Assembly: GCA_013115125.1 (NCBI GenBank)
Contig: JABANN010000071.1
Location: 1-64,000 of the forward strand
Source of the DNA: Perkinsus olseni
Lineage: Eukaryota > Perkinsozoa > Perkinsida
Reading direction: 5' to 3'
Length of the DNA stretch: 64,000 nucleotides
Of the stretch, positions 44,801 to 55,294 are shown one piece after another. The notes under the pieces are model-generated. The model searched no databases, was not told where the DNA came from, and saw only the letters and a program-made list of their open reading frames with translations. Each line of letters starts with the position of its first letter. Position 1 is the stretch's first letter. The position numbers were made by a program, and so were the translations under genes.

Positions 44801-45841
44801 CCATCTGCACAGGCTCCCTCACTCCGGTGCAGCTGGCCATAATGGCCGGGAGATTGAACTGCGTCCAGCTGATGGCCTCCCATGCTAGACGACTCGGCCG
44901 TATACATGTACCCCACCTTAGAAGGGACTTCATGCCCAAGTAGTATGCAGCTCGTCAGGCTTAGCTCCCTCAAGCAGTAGTCTGTTGTCTTTCCAGGAGC
45001 TCCTTACCGATGCTCTCAACCATGCCCACAGTAGTTACTGAGGACTTTGCGAAGCGAGGTGATGATATCAAGTGGGATAGCATATCAATTTACTCGATTC
45101 AGCACCGCCTCTCACGCCACCATCACGTACGTGTCCAGCAACGGAGAGGTCTTCCACGCCTCCTGTTACGAGTCTGCATAGAGGGCCTCCTAAATGCATT
45201 GACATGATACTCCCACACAACAAGGGTGGCACTGCTCTACATTGGGCTACCACTCAGTGTCCCAGCCACCTCATCAAGGCTTGCTGTGCCATCCTGTACA
45301 GCACAGGTGAGTTTAGTCCTCTCGTGATGGTCTTTCATTCTTCCCTCTAGGTCATGCGTCAGCCAACATCACCAACTACGAGGGTCTAACGCCATTGGAC
45401 ACAGCTGGGTGTATAGCCGATAAACGTTGCCGAGAAGTTGTCTGGAGTTTCTTCCTTGAAATCGGTTGCCGTACTGGGCACGGTTCAGGATTCATGTGGC
45501 TTAGTCTACAAGATCGGATAGACATGACTATCCTTGCCCTCTTATTAGCTTCCATAGCCTTCGTTTCCGTCGGCCTCATCACCAACCATTCTCACGTCCC
45601 TCCTGATGAGGCTGTTAAGTGGATGTTTGGATGTGCTTTAACCGTACTCTTTCTAGTCCCTCTAATGTGTATGATCCATCGTCTCAGTCGCGCTGGGGCT
45701 GTCGGTCTCTGGTGGTTTAGGCTTACTCATAAGCTCACTCGAGGCCCCACTGCTGCTGAGGATGGTAGAGAGGAAGGCTCTTATCGGGAAGGGGATGATT
45801 GCAGCGGTCCGGCCAAGCGTTGTGCCCATGGTGTTTTGTGA
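41831..45841 (+). CDS. Degenerate protein kinase fused to ankyrin repeats and two membrane segments
   Basis: The first exons close cleanly: 41831-41887, 41946-42059, 42097-42214, then from 42264 (introns 58, 37 and 49 bp). They encode a short helical region, then a kinase-like domain: VYTIIDVLWSGTRSVIFKC (nucleotide loop), LVAVKLFY (lysine, about 42680), YSVMDMFEGPTLE, HDVGVVHRNINPSSIVV (about 43160-43210), IALMDWAAAT, VVGWAAPEQV and MDVYSCAVVLS. HRD reads HRN and DFG reads DWA, so catalysis is unlikely. Ankyrin-like repeats follow (LILFGQAAWAGCSRLCRIFMEAG; TPVQLAIMAGRLNCVQLMAS; GTALHWATTQ; GLTPLDTA). Two membrane helices (about 45520-45585 and 45620-45680) end the protein. Several internal splice junctions are unresolved, so the one-gene model is inference. 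Confidence 0.65.
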
Positions 45842-46919
45842 TTCGCTCGGTAGCTTGCCATCTCTAGTGTTGCATGAAGTTGCCGTGTGTGCTGTATGTT
45901 TCTCTGTACTCTATTGTCGTGTTCCGAGTATCGCGACACCCCGCGTAATACATTTGGATAAGATACATTCCCTGTTTGCTGAATAGCTACTTTTGTTTGA
46001 GCTCCGATTCGATTTTCCGAATGGTACATGCTGCGCTCTATAGCTCAACCACGGCTCAACTTTCAGAGGCACGAAAGACGGCCCTGCGCCTGTGTGTTAT
46101 ACGAGAAGCTTCTCGGGTGAGCATTTCATCCTATCATTGCCCAGTCATTGCGCTGAGGTCGGAATCGCCGACTACGGGCAGTTTCTCGATTGGCAGTTTA
46201 AAGCGGCCCCTTCGTTTCTGCGGTTGCGCTCATTTTGACTGTCGTATCCTTGAAGTATGACTCAGGTTCTCAGTGACCGTAACCCAGGTCGAAAAGCCAT
46301 CACTGCAAACCACTGGCTTGATTACTTCTAGAATGCTGTACCCGGCCGCGATGGCGGCATTCGCAGCGAAGCCCCGGTCTTCCTCGGCCAGAAAATCATC
46401 CCAGGTGACCTCTGAGATCTTCCTGCCGTTGTCTTGTGCACTGTCTGAGGTTTACCAGCTGAGTACTGTCTTAACTGTCGGTGTCTTCTGCTACGCCGAT
46501 TCCACAAGCACCGTCACTCTTGAGACCTTCTGTTTTCGCAATAATCACATAGCCGCTTTGTGTTCACGTGTCGTATACTTATCCAATGAAAACTAACTAG
46601 CTCACTGCCCAACGCCAGTCGCGTGATAACGCAAGACGCTCGTTCGAAAAACACCTTGTCTCCGTAAAAGAGAGCGAACGATAGCGGGTGCTTCACAGGA
46701 AGTCGTCTCGTGGGATTTATCTTCAAGCGAATCGCGCGCTGCGGACCGTTGGCCCGGCTCAGAATTTGTCACTTCACGCCAGGGTTAATATCCCTGAGCG
46801 GGATCCAGAAAATCAAGAAAAATGATACGGAACTGCTGGCGCTTAATAAAAACGAGAGTATTGGGTTAACATTATTTAACGAGCTCTGGTATCGAGAACC
46901 AGATGGCGAACAGAGACAC
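45842..46919. other. Intergenic region between convergent genes
   Basis: 1.08 kb between the plus-strand pseudokinase stop and the minus-strand peptidase stop. Only short ORFs with no family resemblance; nothing recognisable. Confidence 0.4.
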
Positions 46920-49622
46920 TTATGTAGTTCCCGCTCGGTGGAACCCTTTACTGTAAGCCGGACAGTAGCCCAGACCTGGGAACTGTGGATTCACCCTCAG
47001 ATGAGTCCAGTTTTTGATGCTGACGATCTCCTGGTGGATAGCCGCTCTCTCATCTAGATTGCGGGCCCACATATTCAAGTGCTTGTGTGGGGGTATAATG
47101 TAGAATTGACGAGGCAGAGCATCTGGTCCAAGGTGAGATATCGGTGTATCCATATTCCAGGTGTACCGAGCTCTCGCACTATTAGGAAACGGTATTGGCT
47201 TATTAACCCAAGTTTTCGCATGCTCTTTAGACCAGCTGGACTTCCCAAATGTGGCCCAGTAGCCAAGATGGCTTGCGATATTTAGTAAGGGGGAAATGTC
47301 ATCGTACTCGAGAACGTTTCCACCACCAAAAGCTGCAACGTCCATCGGCTGATCTGCTAACCCGCCGAAAGTGAAAGCAGTAGCTGCACCAGTGAGCTGC
47401 AAAGTCTGCGTGAATGAAGAACAGGCGGAACCGCAGTTACCGTCCGTCACGAAGCCGACCTCAGTCCAATACTTCGCATCATAGCTCGCCTTAGCATAGC
47501 TTGGTACGGCATCTTCCAGAAGTTCATAGCAAAAACCGTATACACTCGTAGTAGAGTAGTTCGAAGGCTTGCCCCACTGGCGAGTTTGATAGTCGGTGAA
47601 CTGACTCAGCGGAGGGTCGAAGGGCCCACGGGTCATAGGATTTATCGCGTCGCTGTTGTCGAAGAGATACCAACCATACTGGGGAGCCAATTGAGAGCCA
47701 ACAGATGTTAACCTATCCAGAAAAAGTCTTTCCTTGAGAAAGATGTTGAAGAGCCTAGCTCGTTGGGCAGCCGTCTTCTGTGACCGTATAGCTTCCTCAA
47801 AACCCTTTAGACGGAGCACCTCGTAGTTCTCAATACGCGCCTGTTGTGGGGTCTCTGAGTCAGAGAGCAACTGATCGGCGTAGTTGATGAGGAGGTAGAG
47901 CTGTTGGAACCTCTCGTGTATGAAGCCAGGGTCTCCAACCAGGTCGGTATTCTCTTCGAAGTACTTATCGATAGTTTCATCATAGTTAACCCCAAAAGAG
48001 TACACCCAGGACAGCCAGTTTTCAGTCATATGTCGAACAATAGGGACACAGATAGCATCAGGGTCTGGTACTACGTACCACTGTAAAGCGAAAGTTGCAA
48101 CAAGGTAACCGCCACCATTGCTAGACACGTCGAACAATAAGCGAGTCACGTTGTTCTGGCGGGCGAAATCCTGAACCTCCGAGAAGTTCTCGTAAACGAC
48201 AGCCGGCAAAAAGAACCCACTATCCCCGGGAACAAAGTCGGGAACGCTGACGATAACAGTGTCGTCTAGCAGAGAATACTGATAGCCGGTTCCTTCCAAC
48301 CACTTTCCTCTCACAGGAGATGGCAAAGGATCATGAGAAGCGAAAATGGCATCGTTCAGTCGGTTGCCAGACTCCGGGGCTAGAATATCATCCGGCAGTT
48401 TCCCATCAAAATCACTGGATGGGAAGGAGTCAGCGACCAAACCCCAAAGAGTGCTGCTTTCCTTCTTGTAGAACTCCGTCTCGAACTTGACAGTCCTCTG
48501 AAATGAAGGGTTAGTATTAGTCAGCACACTGTAGAATCGCGCTGTGACGGTATCCCTTCCCACAAATTTGCTGTAGTCGCTCACCCTGCCCAACCAGTGA
48601 ATCGTCTCTGTGGACCCGTCTTCAAAAGTGACATTGAGAGGTCCTGCCGGTGGTGGGGAAACGATCAGGGCTCTATCTACGAAGGACCTCACGAAGAAAC
48701 GATTGTTAAGCCTTTGAAGGGGTCCTTGATAGAAGCCCGTATATGGCCCACCCTCAGATACCATATCGAGCATCCACTGGAGGACAGGCTTGCCGTCTAC
48801 TCCTACGATAACATCACCTTCCTTGTGCTCAGTCACCGGTTTGCCGTAGATACCAGGATAGTACGACTCGTTCAAACCTGGGAATCCGAGGGTTATCACT
48901 TGAGCTCCATCACGCATATGCGAATTGAAGCGAATCGGCAGAGCATAGATGAAGTCCCTATAGGGGGTACCGTAGAGTGTATGGGCGTCGTTCAAGCAGT
49001 TCAGCTCGGCCTGTAGAGCAAAGTGGAAAGGGGCTGCTGGGATTCTCTTGCTGAGGAATTCTTTCTGTTCCGCCCAGGTCATAGGGTCTAAGACATCGGC
49101 GAACTCGCTGATCTTACCGTCGATGAAGCCTTTTATGTCAACATCAAGAGGGTGCAACTTGAATCCACAAATGTTGGACTCAACAGAATTGTTCAACCCG
49201 TTGGCGATGTCCACAAAAGCGTAGGTCTCCGCCAAGCCGTACTTCAGATTATGGAGGGTGAAAAGAGCATCGAAATTGGTGATGGTCAGACTGTCGAGGC
49301 ATCTGGTAACATCTTCGGCCCTTTTTGTGTCATCAGCCAGGGGCTGCAAGATCGTTTGGCCCCTCGCTGGGTGAAGTGGGGCGCACTCGTCAACGGTAGG
49401 GACAGGTGGGGTAGGTATGTTGCTCGTATTAGCAGGGCCGCAGGGAATGGGAGGGTCACTTCCGTGGCACACCGAGCCAGATCCCAGCTTGTAGAACATG
49501 CAGTAGGAGTCTCGGTGCATCGCCTCACGACAGGCTTGATGCCACTGTTCAGCGTCAGGGGCTTGGGCTTCGACATTCGACCTCAGAATCCACCATAAAG
49601 TAGCGGCATAGAGATGCATCAT
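46920..49622 (-). CDS. Large secreted S41-family (C-terminal-processing) peptidase-like protein
   Basis: A single intronless ORF of 900 aa from the ATG at 49622. A signal peptide (MMHLYAATLWWILRSNVEAQ) is followed by a Cys/Pro-rich segment, then a region with a PDZ-like GDVIVGVDGKPVLQWMLD (about residue 265). The S41 core shows LLFDVSSNGGGYLVA near 503 (the usual D-x-R-x-NGGG strand) and VTDGNCGSACSSFTQTL near 730, where the Ser after CG aligns with the catalytic serine. N-glycosylation sequons are common. The catalytic lysine could not be placed with confidence. Such long S41 proteins appear to be expanded in some protists (inference). Extracellular or lysosomal digestion is a plausible role. 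Confidence 0.75.
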   Translation of the reverse strand: MMHLYAATLWWILRSNVEAQAPDAEQWHQACREAMHRDSYCMFYKLGSGSVCHGSDPPIPCGPANTSNIPTPPVPTVDECAPLHPARGQTILQPLADDTKRAEDVTRCLDSLTITNFDALFTLHNLKYGLAETYAFVDIANGLNNSVESNICGFKLHPLDVDIKGFIDGKISEFADVLDPMTWAEQKEFLSKRIPAAPFHFALQAELNCLNDAHTLYGTPYRDFIYALPIRFNSHMRDGAQVITLGFPGLNESYYPGIYGKPVTEHKEGDVIVGVDGKPVLQWMLDMVSEGGPYTGFYQGPLQRLNNRFFVRSFVDRALIVSPPPAGPLNVTFEDGSTETIHWLGRVSDYSKFVGRDTVTARFYSVLTNTNPSFQRTVKFETEFYKKESSTLWGLVADSFPSSDFDGKLPDDILAPESGNRLNDAIFASHDPLPSPVRGKWLEGTGYQYSLLDDTVIVSVPDFVPGDSGFFLPAVVYENFSEVQDFARQNNVTRLLFDVSSNGGGYLVATFALQWYVVPDPDAICVPIVRHMTENWLSWVYSFGVNYDETIDKYFEENTDLVGDPGFIHERFQQLYLLINYADQLLSDSETPQQARIENYEVLRLKGFEEAIRSQKTAAQRARLFNIFLKERLFLDRLTSVGSQLAPQYGWYLFDNSDAINPMTRGPFDPPLSQFTDYQTRQWGKPSNYSTTSVYGFCYELLEDAVPSYAKASYDAKYWTEVGFVTDGNCGSACSSFTQTLQLTGAATAFTFGGLADQPMDVAAFGGGNVLEYDDISPLLNIASHLGYWATFGKSSWSKEHAKTWVNKPIPFPNSARARYTWNMDTPISHLGPDALPRQFYIIPPHKHLNMWARNLDERAAIHQEIVSIKNWTHLRVNPQFPGLGYCPAYSKGFHRAGTT

Positions 49623-52463
49623 TGGGAAAGAACTTCTCACTGCCCCGGATGAAGGTTAGAGCGGAAGCCCTCCCAAGTCTCGTCCGGGAGACTCGTCGTG
49701 GTGATCGGGAATCGGCCAGCTGGCTGATATCACACTGCACTTTCAATGTCCAGCACGACCAGGTTCCCCGCTCTGGCAGTAACACAGCTTGCTGAGGCAA
49801 TCACAGTAAGCTGCGCGATATCGATCCTGGCACGCATGCCCACCGTTCCACCGAGAAAACATCAGTCCTAGGAGGGACAGCCGAGACGAGGGAGAGGTAT
49901 AAAAGACCCTAATGCGACGATAGTTGGGGAGTCAGCGAGGACGAATAGGTAGGCTGCTGGGAGTCTCCAGTTCGGACCTGGCAGGCCCCAGCAGCGGCAG
50001 CCATCGGTTGCGTCGTTCTGTGTATTTACCCAACATCACTAGTGCGGCACTTGAGGTACTCTGACATTGTCGGCCTGCTGGGGCCCAAGCAATACCGCAA
50101 TATGGGAGTTTCAACCGGCTAAGGTATCGCTCTAGCTGGATACTCATGCTGCATGAGTCATGCAGGGGGCCGATGGCGGATCCTGATGATCACATTAAAG
50201 CTTAGTGCGATCATCGATCATCACATGGCGCGACCAGGACGGAGCGAGGAGCAGAACTCCACTGCGAACACGATGCGATCATGTGGACGGAGGTTCCAGA
50301 ACTGGAGGATGTGGGAAACATGGAGGTTTTGATGCCGAAGAATCTTGCCGTCGCTGCCTTACCATGCGACTAAAACCTCTGGTCTCCGAGATGGGGCACC
50401 GCGCTAGGGTCGGTAAGGTCGGCAGGACCTCACGACGTCAGCGAGGGTAACGCGAAGGCAAACTGTGCCAAGGCCGAGGGCGATGCTGCAAGCGGCAATC
50501 GCGGTTTAGCAGGCACAAGTTGCCTCTCGAAGAGCTCGGTTAAAAAAATGAGAGCGTCGGGCTTCCCGACTCGGGCAGTGCCCTGACTACCGGTTCAGGA
50601 TGGTGCCCTGAACTGAGTGCCCTAAGGGCACTAGCTTGCTAGCGTGGGAGGCACAGTCGGAATTTCAAGTGTCCCGCTGTGCGCGCAATATAACAGGGCA
50701 TCTCTCCGCGCCGGTTTTAACCTAGATAAACTACTCGTTTATCCGCTGAATGGAATGTCGTACATAAGGCTCTTATCATAACAGCCTCATGGCTGGAGAA
50801 TCGTCATTCTTTCGAACTGCATGAGATCTCGCAACCGTTTTATATCGGTCAAACAAGCTGGGCGGCCGCCCTCTGTTCAATCTACACCTTCGAAGCAGAC
50901 CTTTGGCAACCACAAAGCGGACCCCACCGCTCGAACTGCGGCCCTTCACGGCCTGGACGCTGGAGTAACGGTGCCATTGTCTCGGGAGGCCTTGTCCACC
51001 CTGACAAGGTGGTCGGTAGCGCGCTCGAGCGCCCAGTATGAGAAGGTGCGATCTCCGGGACTCATCCGGATTTTTCGTCCCCGTGTCGTTGGCGTTGGGC
51101 GCGCTTCGTTCGTTGGGATCAATGACCTGCATCTGACAACTGGTGAGCCGTCGCAACAACCTTCGAGACTCGAACTGCTGAATTCCAGGAATTGAAATCC
51201 TGGTGCTTCTGTAACAGGGAGTGCGTAGCGTCCGTAGCGCCTGCAAGGCCGCATCGCGACCAATGCGCCAAGAAAATGCTGAAGAATGAAATCTACTAGT
51301 TTTTTCGTCTGGGCCTTAGTACACCTCAACTTAGTGGCACTTAACTTTAAACACAAGGCGAAGGGAAGATAACGTACAACATCCGTCAGCAAGAAGGAGT
51401 GGCATGCAGTAGACCTCTGCGTCTCTGGAACATGGTGTTGAGCAACGCAGCACTCAATTGTGGTACGGCCCTGCTCTGAGTGAATGGGAGACCATCACCT
51501 AAGGAGCGCGATCACGCCAGGCTTCAGGATGAGCGCCATGGTATACCTTGGCTTGGCTGCTCTCTACCGTACTTCTCCAGGCGCTCGTCGCCAATCCTTC
51601 GATGCGATTGACGAGACCATACCCTCGAGTAGAGGCTGTGAGGCATGAAGGGTCTCTCCCAGAGGAGATCATAAGCCTCCCGCGAGGTCGCCCTCTGCTG
51701 CAGCCCTTCACGTCGAGTTCGAACCGCCTGCTCAATAGAAGAACCAAGACTGGCACTTCTGAAATAGGAATATTAAGAGGATCGATCAACAGCACGGCGT
51801 CGGAGAGCCTACCCTGGAGCGGTCAGCATGATACTGCAAGTTTCCTTTGCCGACGGGTTGGTACCACTGCGAACGAAACAACGACATCGCGGCATCATGT
51901 CTTGTGACATAGCCTGAGGCGAATAATCATTCCGCAGGCGCCCAAGGCACGCCCTTACCTGTTGGGAACACCTTAATGGTACACAATTACTTTCTCCTGT
52001 ATTCTCTGACCACCCTGTCAGTTGTCCGGAAACTCGTATCTCGTCTCCAGCGGTTGACTGTACAACCCCTCCTGGGAGACTATCTGATGACGAAAGCATG
52101 CCGGAGCTGTGCTGGCAACTACTACTTTATGCTAATTTATGTACGCCCCGACGAACACAAATCGATCAGCCTCTTCAGAATCTACCGTCTCTATTGCTAC
52201 GACCCGTAGTGACACCAACGATCGGGCGAGCAAGAAGCTGCAAAGGCACCAGCAGGCAGCTGCAATGAAGCTGCTACTACTCCTACTTGCACTCTCCGGA
52301 CGAGATTCTTGACAACAACAATAATCATCATCATCATTCATACTAAACATCAAAAAAATATAGTACTACTATGGCACACTGGTGGTACTGTGGTTGCATT
52401 ATAGTGAACCTCGTGTAACGAGGGAACTCTGTTGTCACTAGGAATACCCTCGGCACTTCCTAT
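49623..52463. other. 2.8-kb gene-free region with hairpin cluster
   Basis: No supported gene on either strand; the longest ORFs (for example 50946-51392 minus and 50821-51195 plus) overlap each other and have no recognisable domain. The stretch holds the hairpin cluster at 50556-50642 and further small palindromes at 50145-50165 and 51181-51203. Confidence 0.5.
50556..50642. repeat. Cluster of four consecutive hairpins
   Basis: Four inverted repeats follow each other in 87 bp: 50556-50570 (6 bp, loop 3), 50593-50613 (7 bp, loop 7), 50616-50632 (8 bp, loop 1) and 50631-50642 (5 bp, loop 2). All stems are perfect. Style matches the island at 20.4-22.2 kb. Confidence 0.75.
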
Positions 52464-53330
52464 CTACTCTGAGGCCCAAGCCATACGGCTACGGAAGCGT
52501 TGGAAGGCACTAACCAGCCAGTCGAACGAGACGCAATGGCAAGCTGTTTTATGACCGGGATTCGACCTTCGAGCAACTACAGCTAGTGGTGGTGGAGGAG
52601 CATAGAAATACATCAGATCCGCATTGAGAGGCATCGGACGGTAACGTACCGGTTCGGGCAAGGGATCGTAATCTTTCCAATAGATCGGTGTGGCATGCGC
52701 ACGCAGCTGCATCCGGTAGTACTCCAGAGTCCCGAACACGGGCTCGCTCAAACTAAAAAGAATAAACTGTAATGACGGGCAGGACGGCAAGAAGAAGCTG
52801 ACAGTCCAGCTGTGCGCTTACTTGAGCCTTCTACTCCTTATCGCATTGACGAACCTCGCATCAACTTCATTATCATCGATGTCAGTGTTAATAGCGAGGT
52901 CGAGCGCTTGAGGCTTCTTCTTCCTATCCTTCGGCGGTACATCATGATTAACAGCCGATTGGTCAGCAGATGCCGGTGATGAGGAGGTCGTCTGCAGCGA
53001 AGTCGGCGTATAGTACTTCTTGGCGACGGGAGGCAAGTGCCTCCTCGATAGGTGGGCCGTATGAGGCGGGGATTCGTCAGTTGAGAACGAAGCGTCATCG
53101 GACAGCATAATATCAGATAGATGGTCCGTTGGCGACTTCTCAGGGCCAAGCATTGGAGCCCTGGGCAACCTCGTCCCGTCGCAGCAGATGAATACGGGTT
53201 CCTCGTCGTAGAAGGAGAGGGATCTACGGACTGGTGAGGAGAGGGGTGACGATAGCGGAGTTCGCGGCAGGGGCGGCGGCGGCGGCCTTGAAGCTGCGTT
53301 AGACGATGAGCTTGCATTAGCAGTGGGCAT
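52464..53330 (-). CDS. Ser/Pro-rich protein of unknown function
   Basis: Exons 52822-53330 and 52464-52752 (intron 69 bp with a T-rich acceptor) sum to 266 codons, 265 aa. The N-terminal half is low-complexity with SSPVRRSLSF-type sites and many SP/TP pairs, a likely target of proline-directed kinases. The second exon is more ordered: FGTLEYYRMQLRAHATPIYW, PLNADLMYFYAPP, CHCVSFDWLVSAFQRF. No known domain recognised. The ATG at 53330 is preceded by no other in-frame ATG. Confidence 0.65.
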
Positions 53331-53851
53331 TATGCACGTATTGGTATACCGATAAATCGGATACTGTAATAAAGATGCTCTTCAGATGCTCTTAACGGAC
53401 CATTGCTCAGGATCAACGCTCCCTCCCTATGATAGGGGAGCATTCAGCACTCAGGAAAAGCCCACGCGTCTAAACCGAGGGAGGACCATGAGGCGATCAG
53501 CAGCAGCAGCAGCAGCACCACTAGCCAAGTGGCCAAGTGGCGGCCACTACTCACGCCGAGGTTGTCTACACCGCCCATGACAGACTTGCGACCACTGCGA
53601 TCATCACAGCCGATTCATCCACAACTCGCCCATGGCTACCACGAATACACGAATCCACGCAGCTACTCGAGACGCTTCAGCCCCATCTACTCGAGTATTG
53701 ACCAACACAGTGTCACAAGGGAATGAAAAGAGTCACATGAGCGTTCAATACGATAGTCATCTACGTAAAAACTTAAAAACACGCCGGTCGCAATCGGGCG
53801 CGCTCGCCATTTTTGGGCGAGCGAGATTTATTCTGCGCTGTTCGCCCCGCT
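53331..53851. other. Intergenic region with a terminator-like hairpin
   Basis: 521 bp between two minus-strand genes. It contains an AGC/CAG-type triplet run near 53500-53517 and an 8-bp GC-rich perfect stem (53801-53808 with 53816-53823, loop of mostly T), 28 bp beyond the acyl-CoA dehydrogenase stop. That could be a 3'-end structure. Confidence 0.5.
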
Positions 53852-55200
53852 TCACAGTTTGCTATCTCGCTGATTCTTCTTGTAAAGTCTATCTGCTTGC
53901 CTAATTCCAAGATCTAACAGTATCTCCTCGGAGCCACCCGGAATAGCGTAGGCCCTGACATCGCGATAGAGCCTTTCGACCTTTTCACCCAGGCCAGAGC
54001 GCGTATACGCGTTACCGCCGAAGACCTGGGAGGCTTCCCTAGCGCAGTACTCAAATACCTGAGAGTCAAAGAACGGCTAGGTTATCACCCCTTTAAGGGT
54101 CTCCTCCTCACCTTGGTGCTGTGAGCTTTCATCAATCCCAGTGTGCCACCGAGGGCCGCCATGCTGTCTTCCCACGACATGACGTTCATTTGATGAGTAA
54201 CATTCTCCAGCCAATACTGCACGCCTTCAATTTGCCGCGACATTTCAGCCAACTTCCATCGTATCACAGGATGCTCCACCAGGGCTTTATCAAAGGTCTT
54301 CCTCTTCTGAGCGTACTTAAAAGACTCCTCGTAGAGCACCCTCGCGAGTCTCGCAGCCTGCACCACGAATCCCCATCGCTCATGATTAAAGTTGTACATA
54401 ATAACTCTGAAACCCTCATTCTCCTTCCCGATGAGATTTTCCACCGGCACCTTCACATCGCTGAACTCAACGAAAGTCGTGCCACTAGGCCATACGCCCT
54501 GACACTCCATACGGGTCGTCCTAACACCAGGCATATCACGCTCGATGAGCAACATCGAGATGCCCTTCATACCGGAACCACCAGTCCTGACCGCCACTGA
54601 GAAGTAGTCGGCAAAGATACCATTAGTGATCCACTTCTTCTCACCACTCACGATGTAGTGTTTGCCATCGGCAGTCAGCTTAGCCGACGTACGGATATTG
54701 GCAACATCACTGCCAGCGTAAGGCTCCGTGATGCAGAGGCATATCTTCTTCTCCCCACGCAAGCATGGTGGTGCCACCCTCGCCTTCAGAGCATCACTAG
54801 CGAAATTCAACACAGGGGGTAGGCCTATCTGTAGCCCCTCTATGAGTCCCCACAGGACACCACCACTTGCGCACCTTGCCAACTCGTCGATGAAGATGAG
54901 CTCATGGAAGTAGTCATATCCCTGCGGCTTAGGGCATGCCTTAGCATCGACGTAGTCAAAGCCTTTAGCCCCGACAACACACGGGAGCAGGCCAGCCTTA
55001 TAGCATTCGACATAGGCCTCCGGTGGGATAGCCTTCGACTTCTCCCAATCAGATACAAACGGTATGATATGCTCCTCTACGAAGTTGCGACATCTCAGAC
55101 GCCACGCTCGATGAGAGTCGGTGTAATACGGGGAGGTGAAGCCCTTGTAGTACCAGTTGGGCTCAGCGTAGGGTACTGGTGATCCAAAACCACCACTCAT
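53852..55200 (-). CDS. Acyl-CoA dehydrogenase
   Basis: Exons 54112-55200 and 53852-54076 (intron 35 bp) sum to 438 codons, 437 aa. This flavoprotein oxidises acyl-CoA to trans-2-enoyl-CoA. Motifs: ICLCITEPYAGSDVANIRT (FAD and substrate binding), YIVSGEKKWITNG, NFNHERWGFVVQAARLARV, FGGNAYTRSGLGEKVERLYRD and AIPGGSEEILLDLG, the last at the position that carries the catalytic base region in this superfamily. No mitochondrial leader or peroxisomal C-terminal signal is obvious (C-terminus NQRDSKL; SKL is a classic peroxisomal PTS1). The SKL ending therefore suggests a peroxisomal location. The second dehydrogenase starts upstream. Confidence 0.9.
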
Positions 55201-55294
55201 GACTACGGAGGGGGCAACAGCAACAACAAATCACTACAGCCGCCGATGAAGATCAGACGAACGCAAAACGACGGTTGTAAGAGCACACAGATCG

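Noticed and set aside
47259-47280. A stretch resembling the dinoflagellate/Perkinsus spliced leader (AGCCATCTTGGCT on the minus strand)
   Set aside because: It lies in the coding frame of the S41 peptidase, matches only the central palindromic part of the leader, and no donor site or Sm-like element follows.
50821-51392. Overlapping plus and minus frames of 124-148 codons in the 49.6-52.4 kb gap, considered as a mobile-element ORF
   Set aside because: Neither shows transposase, integrase or reverse-transcriptase motifs, and there are no clear terminal repeats.
51708-51730. A minus-strand GGTTCGAAC box resembling a tRNA T-loop
   Set aside because: The bases on each side cannot form a T-stem and no acceptor or anticodon arm pairs around it.
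53801-53823. GCC-ATTTTT-GGC core that could also suggest a spliced leader gene
   Set aside because: The flanks do not match the leader and the similarity is explained by a simple GC-rich hairpin.
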